Part shown: piece by piece, positions 23,645-33,541 of the stretch
Position numbering within the stretch: the stretch's first letter is position 1
Layout: every line of letters begins with the position of its first letter
DNA from: Labyrinthula sp. Ha
Taxonomy: Eukaryota; Sar; Bigyra; Labyrinthulida; Labyrinthulaceae
NCBI GenBank assembly: GCA_015227615.1
Contig: JAALGZ010000011.1
Location: 310,001-374,000 of the forward strand
Direction: 5' to 3'
DNA: 64,000 nt
Made by a program: the position numbers and the translations under genes
The notes under the pieces: model-generated
Seen by the model: only the letters and a program-made list of their open reading frames with translations
Told to the model about the DNA's origin: nothing
The model's database searches: none

Positions 23645-24192
23645 TTAGCGAGTGTTCAGTCTTGGTAACATTTCACCACTATAGTCTTCTGAGGATCCTT
23701 TCATCATTAAACTCCTGTCAATCTTGACTTCCTTGGTAGAAAAAGCCGCACCAGCAGTTATTGCACCCCTTTTACGTAGTAGTTCGTTGTAATTCTCATA
23801 TATCCGCTTATGCACTTTTTCCAGACCCAAGTACTTGACTTCTAGGGCATTCAAAGCACTGCTCTTTCTTTGAAGTACTTTTTCCCTCCAGTTCCTATCT
23901 AACTTTGATTACCACAATAGCATTTCCCTTCCAACTATTCTGCAGATCAGTTAGTTGTTGATTTAGCGATCACACCTATTTTAGGTAGGAGTTTTGTTTG
24001 AGATTAATGCTTTTAGTTTAATTCATAGGTTTGGGTTTTCTTTCCTTAAAACTTTAGAAGTTTCATTCAAAGTTTTAATCCCAGTTTCATGAATACTCTG
24101 CAGACATGTCAAAGAAATTATTTTTCCATTGAGTTCTGATAACTTTATGTATGAGGAGTTCACCACAAAACTCAACTTAATGCTATTGTTCT
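23645..24192 (-). pseudogene. Decayed coding segments, unknown family
   Basis: Two protein-like minus-strand stretches. Positions 24192-24023 contain LSELNGKIISLTCLQS and NETSKVLRKENPNL. Positions 23908-23645 contain LNALEVKYLGLEKVHKRIY and KRGAITAGAAFSTKEVK and end with a TAA stop. No ATG precedes the second; it opens after an in-frame TAA. The segment between them (23909-24022) has stops in every frame. Residue content (Glu, Gly, Arg, Ala) is far from what random AT-rich DNA gives. It could be the 3' end of a decayed gene or an exon of an unrecognised one. Confidence 0.4.
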
Positions 24193-24487
24193 AAAGAAGT
24201 CTTACAATAGGAATGGTCTAATATCGATTTGTTTCATTCTCCTTCTTAATTATCATTATATCATTATCAAGCTGAGAAATTAAATTATTTATTTGATTTT
24301 AAAAGTTTCTGCTGCCCTATTTTGTGAGAGATGTTTTAAATGTTTGCACTGTCATCTGTGGACTCTGTGGACTCTCATGTGCAACTTCTTTGCAATTATA
24401 TCCGTACAAGAAAAAAAATGCTCAAGGTATTACTGTGCAAAGCTCTCCTATAGCTAGATGAATAGCTTGAACAGTTAACGCGTAACA

Positions 24488-24673
24488 ATAGTAAAGACCA
24501 AAAAGATTTCAAGGGTGAAGCTCAAATGTCTGAATAGGAAAAAGATCATAAGACAGCATATAGCTTCATTACAAAAAAAAATACGGCTGGAGCTTGAGCT
24601 TCAGAGATAAGAGATCATTCTGGCATTATCTGAACTAAGCACTCGAAAATTATCAAGTCCGGAACTATCCTGA
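24488..24673 (+). pseudogene. Possible coiled-coil gene relic
   Basis: A plus-strand frame with one internal TAA (near 24608). It contains IASLQKKIRLELELQR, then EIILALSELSTRKLSSPELS, with heptad-like Leu spacing. Too short to classify. Listed because it neighbours other relics. Confidence 0.25.
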
Positions 24674-25131
24674 CTGAGTTAATGCCTACTATTAAGGGAT
24701 GGCATCTTAGAACAACCAAAGGGTAAAGCATTTCATTAAGTAATGTAATGGAAATCCTTTTAACCCAAAAAGAATAGGATGAAAGTAGGAAAGCAAAAAA
24801 GGAAAATTCAGTGCTAAAGCTTTCTTCTATTATATCTTTTTCTCACTAGGACGTTTTCATAAAGAGCAACCATTTTCGTGGACAGTAAATGTGATCAGAA
24901 ATAAATGTAAGAGCTATGCTGCTATCCCCACCAACTCGGTATCTCGAACTACACAACTTACAGGAATCTCCAATAAGAACTTCCCCAGAGACTACAAGCC
25001 AAAATTGCAAACTGAAATGAGTAGGATTAATTTAACAAGACCAGATTCTCAGCAATAACAATTTGTAAGGATTAACAATAACATTTAACTTAATCAACAA
25101 CTTTCATACTACGTGTAAAATGAACCATGGT

Positions 25132-25715
25132 CTATAAAAAAATAATGAACGTAGTTATGTTCTTCATATACCAAATAAAGAGAAACCATAAGTTAAATAA
25201 TTCTTTACTTTGTACCAAAAGCGAGTTTTCCTGATAATTTTTTTGAAATTTTGGCATAAATCTCTTGGTACTCTTGCCGAGATAACAACTCATGAAGTCA
25301 CTAGGCTCAATTACCTCAGTGAATCATCTAGCTACATTCCTGTGGAGTCAGTGACTCAATGTCCTTTTTAATTAGTTACAATATAACTTTAGGGCTTTGT
25401 TTAGAATAACTTCAGCACAATAGTGACCGTTACATTGTTCTTGCAAAAAACTTTCATATTGGTTCTGGATTTTGATCTGTTTCTGCTTCTTTTTCTTTGT
25501 AGAACGTGTTGTTTCGGTTTTAAACCGGTTTCATTTTATCTCAACATGTTCATTTTCTTGGGGACAAATAAAGCTATTTTTCCTCCAAAATTTCGTAACA
25601 CAGGATATTATGTTTCGTGCTTTTTTTGTCTCAAATCCACATAAAAAATTATTTACTTCGTCCGTAATCATTATTCCTGCCTTAGCATCTCCTTCTCGAG
25701 TAAACTATTTCCTGA
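25132..25715 (-). pseudogene. Decayed minus-strand reading frame
   Basis: One frame over about 190 codons with five stops, clustered into three long open runs. Visible pieces include CVTKFWRKNSFICPQENEH, QKQIKIQNQYESFLQEQ and EPSDFMSCYLGKSTKRF. The low stop density and Gln/Glu/Cys content suggest former coding. Family unknown. A lysine-rich chance frame cannot be excluded. Confidence 0.3.
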
Positions 25716-26002
25716 AATTGATATGTATTTTAGTTTGCTCTACCGCGAGTCTCCGGATTTATAGTTTCTGTCTCTAAATTTGACATCTACGTGGTTAGCT
25801 TAGCATCTATTAAATATCCTCTCTGATGCGTTTTCAGTGACGAAACCCTCTTTGTTGTCCTGTATGCCATGGGTTCCCATTTTTTCTTGGTATTTTATAA
25901 CTCTTGGTAAATTCAGGGCAATTTCTTTACTTGAAGAAACGCACTCCAAGGTGAAGATACAAGATAAAGTACAGCAAAAAGATTTGCTGGTACAGATAAA
26001 TA

Positions 26003-27540
26003 GAAAGTATCCTCCCAGTGACCCGCTACAAATACGTGGAAGCAACTATAGATGTGCAAGCAAGGAAAATATCAGGCATAGTAGATGAATTTCTTACCGC
26101 TAAAGATCTCATAATCAAACAGATTCCATTCTTTAGCCCAAGGAAGATAAGGATAAAAACATAGAAGAACCTTACAACTGCGCTCATCCTGGCTCCAGTA
26201 TTATACAACATAGAAAACTGGCCCAATCATCAATATAGTTCATTAGTCTGGAAAAACTTTCTGAATCTATTAAGAACCTGCGCTCAGTATAGAGAATTTT
26301 CACTTCAATCTTAATGAGGATGACATTAACATTCTAAGAATAGTAAGAAGAAGAAAGTCAACATACACAAGAGCAAACAAGGAATCGATAGATGAAGAAT
26401 TGAAGCTACTGAGAGCATACAGGTAAAAAACCCAGACACCATGGAAAGTAATAAGGCCAATTCGATACATCGACGCCCTGAACAATATCCAAGAAGAGAA
26501 GCAGCAAAAAAGGAACGCATAAGAATTCGCTTTGCCCTAGCAAGACCCCAGAATACTACCAAGAACTCCCAGGAACAAAACCCGTATTCAGCAAACAGTG
26601 AAACAAACGAAAAGCCAAATAGGCTCAGGATTGGCCAACCGGCCTCTCCAACCTACTAACCCTCATCAGACCAGAAACAAGATTTCAAACACCAAATCTT
26701 AAGCTTCAATGCACAACAAACAGAAACATCCAAGCTGTAGCTCAAAGGGTGGTTCAATTAACGTAGGGAGTAAGGAACAATAACCGCCTGGAATATAACA
26801 ACCTCCTGAACCAGATAAAGGAGCAGCGACAAACCTGAGCAAGATTTGAATGATGATGCAAGGGTTAAAAGCATCGGAAGCATATTTACACAACCTGAGT
26901 GCACATATATGAAATAAATTTGGCTACTTCAAATCCCCACAGCCGAAAGCCAAAAATGAAACCATCCCACCAAGCCCAAAGCAAACCTAAAACAAACGGA
27001 ACCCTCCACCATTCATCCCAACTAAACCTCTCTTAACAAAGCATCCTGCCCACTCCCCATAAAAATCACGAGCACTAAATGGGTTTAGCCTAATAAGAGC
27101 ACTGAAGGGGCTGTTAACAGACTTCTCCATAACACAAACATCCCACTCATAGATGAAACAAGGAACACCACATTTAACGCTTCTTTTTCAAAACAAATCA
27201 TAAAAAGCCTTTAAAACCCTCTATAATATACTGGCAGGACTTGGATTAAAGACGAAGATACGAAGAAACAACAACTTGAAACGCACAGAACAATCTTACC
27301 CAAACTCCTACTCTCGATGTAAAGTATATTCCACTTGAACCAATAGACAAGATTGCGACCGTTCTGGAACAACGTCCGACATTTTCCGTTGACGCATCTC
27401 GAAGTTTCCGTACTTGATGTTTTTCTCTCAATTTTGGTTTTGAATTAAAATTGCCAAAAATGGGTTTCGGGGAATCAGTAGAACCTAACCATCAAGTAAA
27501 CATTTCTTCAAAGTTACTATCTCACACAAGGCCAATATAG
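26003..27540 (+). pseudogene. Decayed plus-strand gene fragments
   Basis: Open segments on the plus strand broken by stops and frameshifts. The frame at 26003-26314 has one internal TAG (VTRYKYVEATIDVQARK, then LTAKDLIIKQIPFFSPRK, then APVLYNIENWPNHQYS). The frame at 27280-27540 has one internal TGA (LDVKYIPLEPIDKIATVLEQ, then KLPKMGFGESVEPNHQVN). Between them the strand is A/C-rich and yields mainly polar peptides. These look like one eroded gene or mobile element. I recognise no domain. Confidence 0.35.
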
Positions 27541-27832
27541 CTTTATTAATTCCACAATACAAATATATGAAGTAACGAAGTAGTAGTAAATGACAGCCAC
27601 AGTTAGGCAAGGCCGAATGGCCCAATTTAACCCTTTTTTAACGGAATGAGCGATCTTAGTTTAATTCTACACAAATTCAATTCCAGTAGAAAATTTAAGA
27701 TTCCAGTTCCAGAATGAGTTTCTCGTAGTTTTTATGTCAGAATCCGAATCGAGCTACTTACACATTGAAGAAAGAAAAACAGAAAGAAAGAAAACAAAAC
27801 TGCAGCAAGAATCCAAATTTCATTAGAATAAG

Positions 27833-28444
27833 ATGGGTGTAACTCAAAGTAAAGCTCAAAGAGCTCAAAATAAACTTTTGAAAGTTTCATTGGATTTAAC
27901 CATAGCATCCAAACAGCTTCAGAAAGAGGCGGGGAAACAGGCAAAAAGTTCTGAACTTTCAAAGCAGAAACTGAAGAAGGCAATGGAGAAAGGGGACATG
28001 GAACTTGCCAAAATACATGCTGAAAGCTCTGTTCGACAAACGAACACGTCCAGGAAATATCATTTACTAGCTGCAAGGATTGAAGCTGTTCGGGACAAGG
28101 TTAAAATGTCCATGGCAACAAATAATCTTAACATGAACATGACGAAGGTGACTCAAGGTCTTGCTACAGTATTATCAACAATGGAACCTGATGCGATTGC
28201 TGCAAGATTAGATAAGTTTGAGGAACAGAATGAGATGATTGATGTGAGAACTGAGTTTATGGAAGGCGCTATTAGCAATACTGTAGCCGGTTCAACTCCT
28301 CAAGAAACTGTGGGCACGTTGATGCAACAAGTTGGGGACGAAATTGGTCTAGACGTATCTGCAGCTATGGCTGAGAATGAATTACCTACACCTATTGCCG
28401 TGCAGCAAGCTAAAGAACAGGTTGCTGAAAAAGAGAAAGAATAA
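27833..28444 (+). CDS. CHMP1/Vps46-like ESCRT-III subunit (paralog A, intronless)
   Basis: A 203-residue ESCRT-III protein of the CHMP1/Did2 type, acting in endosomal membrane scission and ESCRT disassembly. The match runs from the N-terminal amphipathic region through the basic helices 1-2 (SLDLTIASKQLQKEAGKQAK, then ELAKIHAESSVRQ) to the acidic C-terminal half with LDKFEEQNEMIDVRTEFME and ISNTVAGSTPQETVGTLMQQ. It ends with ELPTPIAVQQAKEQVAEKEKE. The usual C-terminal MIM1 helix (RLxxLR type) that binds Vps4 is not visible. It is roughly 40 percent identical by eye to the paralog at 43.5 kb. It converges on the LRR-PAQR gene with 46 bp between stops, and its upstream region (27541-27832) carries a TAACGG site near 27638. 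Confidence 0.9.
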   Translation: MGVTQSKAQRAQNKLLKVSLDLTIASKQLQKEAGKQAKSSELSKQKLKKAMEKGDMELAKIHAESSVRQTNTSRKYHLLAARIEAVRDKVKMSMATNNLNMNMTKVTQGLATVLSTMEPDAIAARLDKFEEQNEMIDVRTEFMEGAISNTVAGSTPQETVGTLMQQVGDEIGLDVSAAMAENELPTPIAVQQAKEQVAEKEKE

Positions 28445-28490
28445 ACCTTTTTCGAAGATAGAACGTCACTTAATCTTCTTTTTGTAGCTC

Positions 28491-29875
28491 TTAATCGCTC
28501 AGCTGTTTTTGTCCTGCAACTAAATGTAGAATCTCCAATAGTTCTCTAACGGCTATATTTCCTTCTTTGGTCGCGTCCAAATCATTTAAACCGACAACAT
28601 ATAGTAAAACAGCAAAGTAATGAAAAATACTTCCAATGAGAACAAAAATATGCCAAATAACATGACCACCAGGATGAACTCCTTTTTTATCTATAAGAAA
28701 AAAAAGAACTCCAAAAACAAAAGCATATCCACCATAAACAAGAAGTTCAATAGCTTCTTTAGGTACTAAGTTTTCAGTAGTTACATCTTCCCAAACTAAA
28801 TATAACATATGTCCCATAGCCAAGTATAAAAACAATTCCAAAACAGAGAAAAATGGAATAGATACTTTTTCTTTCAGAAGTGTTAAGCAAACACCAAAGA
28901 AAGCAAAAGACCATTCAACTATAAACATCCAAGTTCCAGACCAGTGATCTTGTAAACTAACAAGACAGAAAGGTGTATATGTTCCAGCTATGAGTAAATA
29001 GATTGCAGAGTGATCCACCAAATGTAGAGCTTTTGAAAGTCCTTTACTAGAAAAAGAGGAGTGATATAAACCAGAAGCTGAAAAAAGAAAAACCAAGGTG
29101 AACGAGTATATTAAACTAGAGTAGAAAACTAACCTGTCTTTGGTCTGGTCGATGGAGTTGTAGATCAATACGATAGAGCCTGCTAAAGAGAGTACTGCGC
29201 CTGTTCCATGAGTCAAACTATTTAGAATTTCCTCAAAAACATAGTTGCCATAATCAATTACATTTAGAGGTTGAAGTTCTGTTAGTTTATCTTCCTTTTG
29301 TCTCAGTGTCTTGAACTGCTTAACCACAAAGAAATCAAGGTGGTTTTCAGCTATATTAATTTCTTGTAAGGATTCGCAAGAGCAAATATTGAGAATTGAA
29401 AAATCATCAGACAACCCTTCTTTTGCTGATCTATTATTTCTAAAAGATACTGATTTCAAATGTTTGTTTTCTTTAATTCCTTCACTTAATACTCGAACAC
29501 AACGTGACGAAAGTTCTAAGAAACCTAAATTTAACTCTTCAACCTGAAAATTCTCGCGTTTCAGCATTTCAGAAAGAACTTTACAGTTTGCGTCCAGCAA
29601 ATATTTAGACTTAGTTGTGTTCGTTAGTTTAAACAGGTCAATTTTAATTTCTTTTTTTCTTAATTGGTCCAAGAGGAGCAACAACGGGTATAACGAGTAA
29701 GAAGCATCTGCGATTATGGTTTCCCAACCGCTTCCCAAGCTTATCTAGAGATAAAAATAAAGGAACTAGCTACAACCAAAGAAGCGTCTGGTTTTGACTT
29801 AATCTCATTGCAAAACTCCAAGTATTTGTAAGCTGCTTCATTCATTTCAGAACAGTTATTAGTATATGATTTCAT
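28491..29875 (-). CDS. LRR-PAQR/haemolysin-III fusion membrane protein
   Basis: Two exons: 29774-29875 (34 codons from the ATG at 29875) and 28491-29744, giving 451 residues after removal of a 29-nt intron. The N-terminal third has leucine-rich-repeat motifs (LSEMLKRENFQVEELNLGFL, IKENKHLKSVSFRNN, CESLQEINIAENHL). The C-terminal 250 residues are a seven-helix PAQR/HlyIII domain. Its conserved metal-site elements are visible: SLTHGTG, SGLYHS, LHLVDHSAIYLLIAGTYTP and HVIWH. PAQR proteins include adiponectin and progestin receptors and bacterial HlyIII; some hydrolyse ceramide. The N-terminal repeats would face the cytosol if topology follows PAQR receptors. The start codon lies 45 bp from the tRNA-Tyr gene. 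Without the intron the frame would have no ATG at its 5' end. Confidence 0.88.
29745..29773 (-). other. 29-nt spliceosomal intron in LRR-PAQR gene
   Basis: On the minus strand it begins GTAGCTAG and ends ATCTCTAG, in phase 0. Removing it joins a 34-codon ATG-initiated exon (ending KPDASLV) to ISLGSGWETI of the long frame. Retention gives a stop at once after ISR. The interior is T-rich. Confidence 0.8.
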
Positions 29876-29920
29876 TTTATAACCAGTTATTTATGACTAA
29901 CCGCAAATACATAATTGTAA

Positions 29921-30003
29921 CCGGTGGTAGCTCAGTGGTAGAGCATTCGACTGTAGTTTAAGCAGATATCGAGCGGTCGGGTGTTCGACTCACCCTCACC
30001 GGA
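29921..30003 (+). tRNA. tRNA-Tyr (GUA) with 11-nt intron
   Basis: The full cloverleaf can be drawn. The acceptor stem CCGGTGG pairs with TCACCGG (one G-U), with discriminator A. The D arm is GCTC/GAGC. The anticodon stem TTCGA pairs with TCGAG after intron removal. The T arm GGGTG-TTCGACT-CACCC is perfect. The anticodon GTA is at 29953-29955. An 11-nt intron (29957-29967) lies one base 3' of the anticodon, the standard eukaryotic position. T runs (30005-30015) follow as a probable Pol III terminator. It is divergent from the LRR-PAQR gene. Confidence 0.96.
29957..29967 (+). other. tRNA-Tyr intron
   Basis: Eleven nucleotides (TTTAAGCAGAT) between positions 37 and 38 of the tRNA. Their removal is needed to form the five-pair anticodon stem and a seven-base loop. 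Confidence 0.9.
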
Positions 30004-30015
30004 GTTTTGGTTTTT

Positions 30016-33000
30016 GTGATTTGCACACCAGGTAATAACTCAACAGCACGGATGATTTAGTTAGTCTATGTGAAGAGGTTTAAGAATATCTTTCAATTTT
30101 TGTAGAAGCTCCTTACTTCATTTTCGAAACGTTCTTTTTAATGTGTTGCTGATAATCATACCAGCAAATATGGTAAAATACTAGAAAGCACAGAATGTAC
30201 TAGAACAGAAGACTGATATCATTTAATAAGTTTCAATAGGTATATCCTATAGCATGGTATGAGTAGATGCTAGAATATACTCTTATAATGATGTCTATGT
30301 CCCAAGTAGAAAATAGAAGTTTCAATAATGAAATCAACCAGATTGTGGTTGTCACATTTTGAGGGTCAGGCTTTCAGGTCTTGCCCAGACTGTTTCGAAG
30401 CATTTCTTGCAAAGGATACGGTTCTTCCTACCTAAAGTTGCTTTGGCTAGAAAGCTGTTGATTTTGGTATTTAGGGGATTCAACTCACTCAGGTTAGATT
30501 CACAAGTTGGTTATCAGTTTAGGAGGCAGACCAAGGCCATTTCTTAATGATTTAGCAGCAAAAGCTATTAACTTAATGCTAGATATATAACCAAGGAAAC
30601 TCAAGCTAGGTAGACAGCTACCCTTGAAGCAATATATCCATAAAAACCTTAGGCAACGGAGATCCTCTCATGGAGTTGATCAATATAGATTAAGCAGCAA
30701 GGAGCAAAACCCCCTAAAAGAGCGGTTTTTCTTTATTTTCCAAAAACTATGAAATTTTATGTAGAAAGTGCAGAACAAAACGCGAGGGGATCATGAGTAT
30801 GAGTACAAGGTCAAAACATAATTAAAGTGTTGGGGTTCTGCTGGAACTGTACTTGTCATCTAGTATCTATAATTAGCGCAGTTTAACATACCCCGAACTA
30901 TTCAAAACTCTAAAAAGGTCATAGTTTCTCCATGAATAAAGTCCTCCACATTTACATCTGTTTAGGGAGATGTTATTTTCATGGCGATATACTTCAATTG
31001 AAATGGCTAAATAAGTTATTCTTACAGTGTTCTTAAACGTGAGCTTAGAAACCAGAAAATGATATATATAGCACTTGCTGCTTCTTCATACGGCAATTCT
31101 GCCAAAGATTTTGCATCAAACTGAAGAGCAGTATGAATTTTTGATTAAGGAGCAACACTGCATAAATTCTCCACTTATGGTCTTGAGTTTTTCTAGTAAA
31201 GCAGTTGATACAGTTTATAAGAACCCCTGAAAATAAAATATGAATATAAGAAAATAACTTGAGAACAGCCCTATCTCAAGAACAGTACCATTGCAAAAAG
31301 TTATTTAAACTGCAAACTACTCTGAACTGGGGAATGTAGGTGAATCCGTATCCTGAAAGGAAAAGAGTTAAAATATCTGGACTCAGTAAGAATAAGCACA
31401 TTAGGAACGATAACAGAAACGTATTCAATACAGCATAATTTGCTATCACGCGCAATGAAATGCTATGGTAAGCTTAGAAAGTCTGTCATATCAAACTAGT
31501 GTTTCAGAACCGAGTACCTTATATGCTTAAAACTAGCTGAGAGTTGGTAAGTACATACGTGAACCTTATCAGTTTGGTCACAATTACCACTGCTCTCATC
31601 TCCTATGAGTTTCCAGAAGTGTAAAAAGTTAAAAGGTCTCTTTAAGCGACATCTATCTGATTTTGGGTCAAGAAATTAAACAATATAAAATATATAATTG
31701 AATTTACTCTGCCCATGACCGCTCAACGAGAAATTAAATGTGACTATCTAAGGGTCAGATCCTGCTTGTGACAGCCTCAATGGAAGTGATTTTTAAATCC
31801 TTTCAATGAATTAATGCAGATATCAAGTTAAAAAAAACATAACTTTACTATTCCTTGTTTAAAATTTTCTTCCAGGAACATATTCTAGAAATTCATCTCA
31901 AGTCTAGGTAAAAAACAAAATCACTGCACGACACTTGACGAGGGGGGTCAATTTCCTATGGTAGTTCATGTAGGGCCTGTCATTCATACGCTTATTTTTT
32001 CCATGCTACCGAGTAATTGCCACAGTTAGAGTTCTTTCGTTAGTATTATTTGGAGCTAGATACCTTAAGCAACTTTACCAAAGGTAGACTTTATGAGAGC
32101 AAATGTCAAGGTAATTTCTCCTGACTTGAAACTGAACGAAATTTACGTTTAAACTTAAGCAATCCAGGTTCCTAATAGTTATTTTCTGAAAAATTATGCG
32201 CCTAAGTAAGACTATCTGCATGAGCTTACAACTTCAGTTTTACTTAAGCTCGAAAAACAGATAGTAACCGTGTACTTGCCATACGCTAAATGTAGCGAAC
32301 ACTCTGCCCTTTGTAACATGATTAGCCAAGTTCAAGAAGCTATTTAATTATTTTATCTGAGAGAAGTAGGAGAGCCATATCTTGGTATTAATTACACAAA
32401 TCAAAATACCTCTTCTTAACTGGATGGTTCTTTTCAAGAAATGAAGTTTTATTGTGGCAGGTATGGCGAATCCTTAGTAATTTAGCAATGAACATTTCTT
32501 GGAAGACGTTATTTACCTATAAAAACGAATTCAATGCTATAAGAAATAGTGTCAGATAAAACAAATTTCTTTTGAATATAGCTTTTGTTTTTTTTTCATT
32601 TGATTACCTAACTTCCCTTTATAGACTTTTAAAACGAAATGCTTGCTATATGGTTCCTGTAGCTTGGGTATTGTACTTGTAGCTTCTCGTAATGGTACTC
32701 AAGAAAACGTATCAAACAAGAACATGTTAATATACTGAATCCATTAAATTAAATTACATTCTATAAAAGTTATAGTATTAAAAACACTATCAATTCTAAC
32801 AATGGTTTAGTTTTCCCATCAATTCAGTATGAAATTTATAGAAAGGTTAACATAAAAAGTCCATATGTTGAATTATTGTCATGAAGTACTCTTTTAAATT
32901 ACATATATTTTAGCCATAATTCAAATAAACCCCATAAAATTAAATTTACCGAGTTTAATTAGGTTAAAGTTTTCTTTTAAAATGGGATTCAATACAAATA

Positions 33001-33541
33001 TAATACCCAGAATAATTATCAATTAGACTGAACATTAAATAATATCACCTTATCCATTGGTAGGTTTAAACTAGAAGTTTTAAAAATTTAAAGAATATAG
33101 TACTTGCTGAATGTTCAAACAGTACCTCTTTTACTTCCAAAGTCGTTTGGTTTTGTAGTGAGTTAGGATATAGCTGGTTCTCGGTTAAACTGGGTGCCTG
33201 AAATAGCTGCACTACGGTAAAACTCAAAACACCAATGTTTTTTTTTTTTTGGTTTCTCCTCGTACAAATATTTAGTACTTGAAATAAAGTATATATACTT
33301 GTAAAAAAGTAATATAATTATATATTGTTTTATTGTATTTCTTTTGTAGTTATCTTAAAAGTAAGCTTAAATATATTTGGTGTTATTTGCTTTATTTATT
33401 TTCTTTTATGGACATGTCTTCTTTAGTCTTTTTTTTTTATATGCCCAAAGAGGACAACTAAAATATTCGGACAAAATTAATACTTAATTAGACATTCAAA
33501 ACGATTCAAAACATTGCAAACAAGGAAACAATAAGAAGAGA
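30016..33541. other. 3.5 kb gene desert
   Basis: No gene supported. A slightly GC-richer stretch at 30355-30545 is open on the plus strand for 62 codons, but its residue pattern is not convincing. A 13-nt T run lies at 33238-33250 and very AT-rich DNA continues to about 33420, just before the metallophosphoesterase gene. Confidence 0.55.

Noticed and set aside
30359-30547. A 62-codon frame in slightly GC-richer DNA.
   Set aside because: Both strands are partly open here and neither shows a family motif, so the coding strand cannot be decided.
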